NCBI GenBank assembly: GCA_945874665.1
Contig: CAMCHJ010000001.1
Coordinates: 434,001-498,000 of the forward strand
DNA from: Chitinophaga pinensis
GTDB taxonomy: Bacteria > Bacteroidota > Bacteroidia > UBA7662
Reading direction: 5' to 3'
DNA: 64,000 nucleotides
Part shown: in pieces, positions 61,985 to 64,000 of the stretch
How positions within the stretch are numbered: position 1 is the stretch's first letter
Layout: each line of letters starts with the position of its first letter
Made by a program: the position numbers and the translations under genes
Notes under the pieces: generated by a model
Seen by the model: only the letters and a program-made list of their open reading frames with translations
Told to the model about the DNA's origin: nothing
Database searches by the model: none

Positions 61985-62812
61985 TTACTTCACCAACATT
62001 TTTTGGCTAAAGCGTTTGCTTCCCGCTTCTACGCTGATGAAATAGACCCCAGCTGATAACGCCTGCTTTACTTCAAAGTTGTGTTGGTGCTCGCCCGCTT
62101 CTTCGCTGCTGTTGAGCAACAGCAAGCTTTGGCGCCCCATAATGTCAAATACCTTGATGTTTACTTTTTCACTGCGATCGAGTGTGTAGCTGATGGTTAC
62201 TTTGTCGGTTACCGGATTTGGATAAATACGGAAGTTCTTCAACTTACCATTATCGGCTACAGAAGCCGCTAAATTTTCTTGCACTACCTGCTGCGACAAA
62301 CGCAAACCGGTATTACGGCCGTTTACAAAGGCACCGTAAAAGGTAACGGCACCAGTGCCTGCTTGCGGAGCGCGCCATTGGAAAGTCCAGCTGCCTGAAG
62401 CCGAGCTCTGCGGTGAAGTATGGGTTATGTATTTACCTGCACCAACGGTTTGTGTGCCGCTGCTGCCTGAGGTAGTCATATTGATGAGCTCGCCCTGTAG
62501 AGCCCCTGCCACAGTTTGTGGAGAGATTTGAAAGCCTTTGTTGCCCGTGCCACTGAAATTTACTTGCACCAAATAGGTTTGGCCAGGGTTGTAACCAGCG
62601 GCAGGCACTCCTACTGCGAATAGGTTGCTCGCATTCTGAGGCGTGGAGGCGTGACAGCCTGCGGTGGCACAGGTGTTTCCATTATCGGCAGGGGCACCAA
62701 CACGACCAGCAGGAGCACCAAAGGGATTGGTATGTGCTTGGTTATTCATGCCATCAATGGCCATGCCGATAACGAAGAGCAAGCTGGTGAGCAGGGTAAT
62801 TTTTTTAATCAT
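61985..62812 (-). CDS. Secreted choice-of-anchor V domain protein with T9SS type A sorting domain
   Basis: 275 aa. Hydrophobic signal (LLTSLLFVIGMAI). GAPADNGNTCATAGCHAS (about 39-56) fits the start of the choice-of-anchor V/reelin-like domain, in which a CxxCH-like haem motif is common; here Cys48, Cys53 and His54 are spaced CX4CH. A beta domain to about 180 follows (PGQTYLVQVNFSGTGNKGF, TFQWRAPQAGTGAVTFYGAFV). The C-terminal about 75 residues (FRIYPNPVTDKVTI, VFDIMGRQ, LSAGVYFISVE) are a T9SS type A sorting domain. Probably exported to the cell surface. Confidence 0.88.
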   Translation of the reverse strand: MIKKITLLTSLLFVIGMAIDGMNNQAHTNPFGAPAGRVGAPADNGNTCATAGCHASTPQNASNLFAVGVPAAGYNPGQTYLVQVNFSGTGNKGFQISPQTVAGALQGELINMTTSGSSGTQTVGAGKYITHTSPQSSASGSWTFQWRAPQAGTGAVTFYGAFVNGRNTGLRLSQQVVQENLAASVADNGKLKNFRIYPNPVTDKVTISYTLDRSEKVNIKVFDIMGRQSLLLLNSSEEAGEHQHNFEVKQALSAGVYFISVEAGSKRFSQKMLVK

Positions 62813-62883
62813 CTGAGATTAGGCTATTATTTGGCAAATTACGTTGTTCACGAAATTAATTGTCATTAAATTTTCATAAAAAT

Positions 62884-63774
62884 TTAGCGATGTTCTTTTG
62901 GACTGCGGATGGTAAATACGCGAGAAAGGTTAAATCCAAAATGGACGTCGCCTTGGCCCCAGCGGCCGTTTTGCCCTGTAATGAACTGTTGCTCGTTTAA
63001 ACCACGGCTGTTGGTGAAGTGCAGCTGAAATACGTGGCCGCCTGTTTCAATGTCTATACCTACCGATAAACTGTTGTTTTGATTCGGCAGTTGTCCTGGC
63101 AGCACGTAAAAATAATCGAAGGTAGTAGCAATACGGCTATTGAGCTTTACACGACCGCCTACGCCCAAGGCAAAAACATCATTGGGCTCGTTGCGTGTAG
63201 CCACAAGGTTGCGGTGAACTATGGTAGGACTCAGCTGTAGGCTAAACTGATCGCTGAATTTGCGGGCAATAAGCAATTGGTGGTAGAAGGCCATGCGGGA
63301 TGTTAAGAGATTTTCGCGATCAGGGTCGGCCCAGCGCAAACTGCTGATGATGGCACCACTCACCCAACTCATCGAAATAGGCATGTTGATCGCACCGGTA
63401 GATTGCCGCAAAAATTTGTATTTCACCAAGCCATCGTATTGCTTGCCGATGTTGCTGCGACCCACACCCACCTGGAGCCGATCTGTGATGCCGTAGTCGA
63501 AACTCATGCGCATATTGGCTTGGTCGAGACCAAAAAGCTCGTATGCACCTCCATTTACAGCTCCAAAACGGTGTAAAATTCGAAAATCTAACACGCCAGC
63601 TGACACATTTTCGATCGAATGAGCGTTGATGATGCGGGTAGATTTAAAGGCATACTTGGCATAATCCACGCTCGGCTCTTCCAAGGTATTGAGCAAGTCT
63701 TCAAGCTCATCTTGCGCTTTTGCGGTGCCCCAAGAGAGCAGCAGCGCCATGGTAAATAGAAAAAATGGCTTCAT
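62884..63774 (-). CDS. DUF5777 family outer-membrane beta-barrel-like protein
   Basis: 296 aa. Signal peptide ending GTAKAQ (about residue 21). Alternating strands with the DUF5777 features FKSTRIINAHSIENVSAGVLDFRILHRFG, GLDQANMRMSFDYGITDRLQVGVGRS and a C-terminal strand with aromatic residues. Function unknown; such genes usually sit beside c-type cytochrome and YceI-like genes, as here: the cytochrome gene ends 3 nt upstream. Confidence 0.88.
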   Translation of the reverse strand: MKPFFLFTMALLLSWGTAKAQDELEDLLNTLEEPSVDYAKYAFKSTRIINAHSIENVSAGVLDFRILHRFGAVNGGAYELFGLDQANMRMSFDYGITDRLQVGVGRSNIGKQYDGLVKYKFLRQSTGAINMPISMSWVSGAIISSLRWADPDRENLLTSRMAFYHQLLIARKFSDQFSLQLSPTIVHRNLVATRNEPNDVFALGVGGRVKLNSRIATTFDYFYVLPGQLPNQNNSLSVGIDIETGGHVFQLHFTNSRGLNEQQFITGQNGRWGQGDVHFGFNLSRVFTIRSPKEHR

Positions 63775-63777
63775 AGT

Positions 63778-64000
63778 TTAGTTGTTCAGCGCGCCTTGAT
63801 TGGCCCAAGCCACAATTTGATCGATCCTACAAGCATCCATTTTAGCACCCTGCGGCATAAGCAAGGCATCGCCTGCGTTGCGCGTAATGCGGTCGATGAT
63901 GCGATTAACACTTCCAGCCACTTCGGCGTGATTTGTTAACGCCAGTCCTCCTGAAGGAAAACCTCCACTGTGGCAGGCGGTGCAACGGCTTTGAATGATG
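63778..64000 (-). CDS. c-type cytochrome domain protein, N-terminus outside window
   Basis: Read from the sequence: an open frame runs from the right edge to TAA at 63778-63780, 74 codons visible. It contains CTACH (haem attachment CxxCH), then SGGFPSGGLALTNHAEVAG, and a later Met in LLMPQGAKM that may be the sixth haem ligand. The end WANQGALNN is typical of planctomycete/Bacteroidota cytochromes. The gene runs into DUF5777 after 3 nt, suggesting one operon for a periplasmic redox function. Confidence 0.85.
   Translation of the reverse strand, partial: IIQSRCTACHSGGFPSGGLALTNHAEVAGSVNRIIDRITRNAGDALLMPQGAKMDACRIDQIVAWANQGALNN

Overview
The window looks like chromosomal DNA of a member of the Bacteroidota. 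Three things point there. Two proteins carry type IX secretion (T9SS) type A C-terminal sorting domains and a third locus is a bare domain of this kind. There is a TonB-dependent receptor paired with a DUF4249 lipoprotein, plus families typical of the phylum (DUF4834, DUF5777, DUF4399, YfhO, a CarB without its regulatory domain). Many genes have the Bacteroidota promoter box TAnnTTTG, and most starts lack a Shine-Dalgarno. I cannot name the genus. I see no rRNA, CRISPR array, insertion sequence or integrase; one tRNA (Gln, UUG) is present.

Layout. 1-4.3 kb: a Fic protein cut by the left edge with an unusual operator/promoter, a DUF6544-like lipoprotein, a secreted M1 peptidase and two small unknown proteins. 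4.7-13.7 kb (+): ahcY, a DUF4399 lipoprotein, tRNA-Gln, a Glu/Leu/Phe/Val dehydrogenase with an MscS channel, glyS-metG and an acyltransferase. 13.8-22.3 kb (-): carB followed at once by an OmpR-type regulator and histidine kinase, then a coiled-coil protein, DUF4834 and a YfhO-like protein. 22.4-23.6 kb: a DUF4143 ATPase behind a 23-bp tandem repeat. 23.9-29 kb (+): TonB receptor/DUF4249, HI0933 flavoprotein, glutathione peroxidase. 29.2-35.9 kb (+): RND exporter-ileS-DksA-like-lspA operon.

35.9-43.2 kb (-) is a tightly overlapping eight-gene surface polysaccharide operon (flippase, methyltransferase, five GT2 glycosyltransferases, ligase/polymerase); one glycosyltransferase is split by an in-frame TGA. 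43.2-47.2 kb (+): DUF456 and a three-lipoprotein CsgG-like/LPP20/LPP20-like operon. 47.2-47.5 kb holds a gene-free, hairpin-rich stretch ending in an intrinsic terminator, a candidate structured RNA. 47.5-57.6 kb: MFS exporter and phosphatidylserine decarboxylase, glutamate dehydrogenase, cdsA, DUF2007, CPBP protease, dusB, an aminotransferase and an MsbA-like ABC exporter. 57.7-64 kb: GT2, scpB, a pseudouridine synthase with a very long disordered N-terminus, an orphan T9SS domain, a choice-of-anchor V T9SS protein, a DUF5777 protein and a c-type cytochrome cut by the right edge.

Most genes are housekeeping or envelope genes. The best candidates for something new are: a repeated TAnnTTTG-N4-start arrangement implying leaderless mRNAs; the Fic promoter enclosed by a perfect 14-bp inverted repeat; a palindromic box centred exactly between dusB and a CPBP protease gene; the CsgG/LPP20 lipoprotein operon; the split glycosyltransferase; and the candidate RNA near 47.3 kb.
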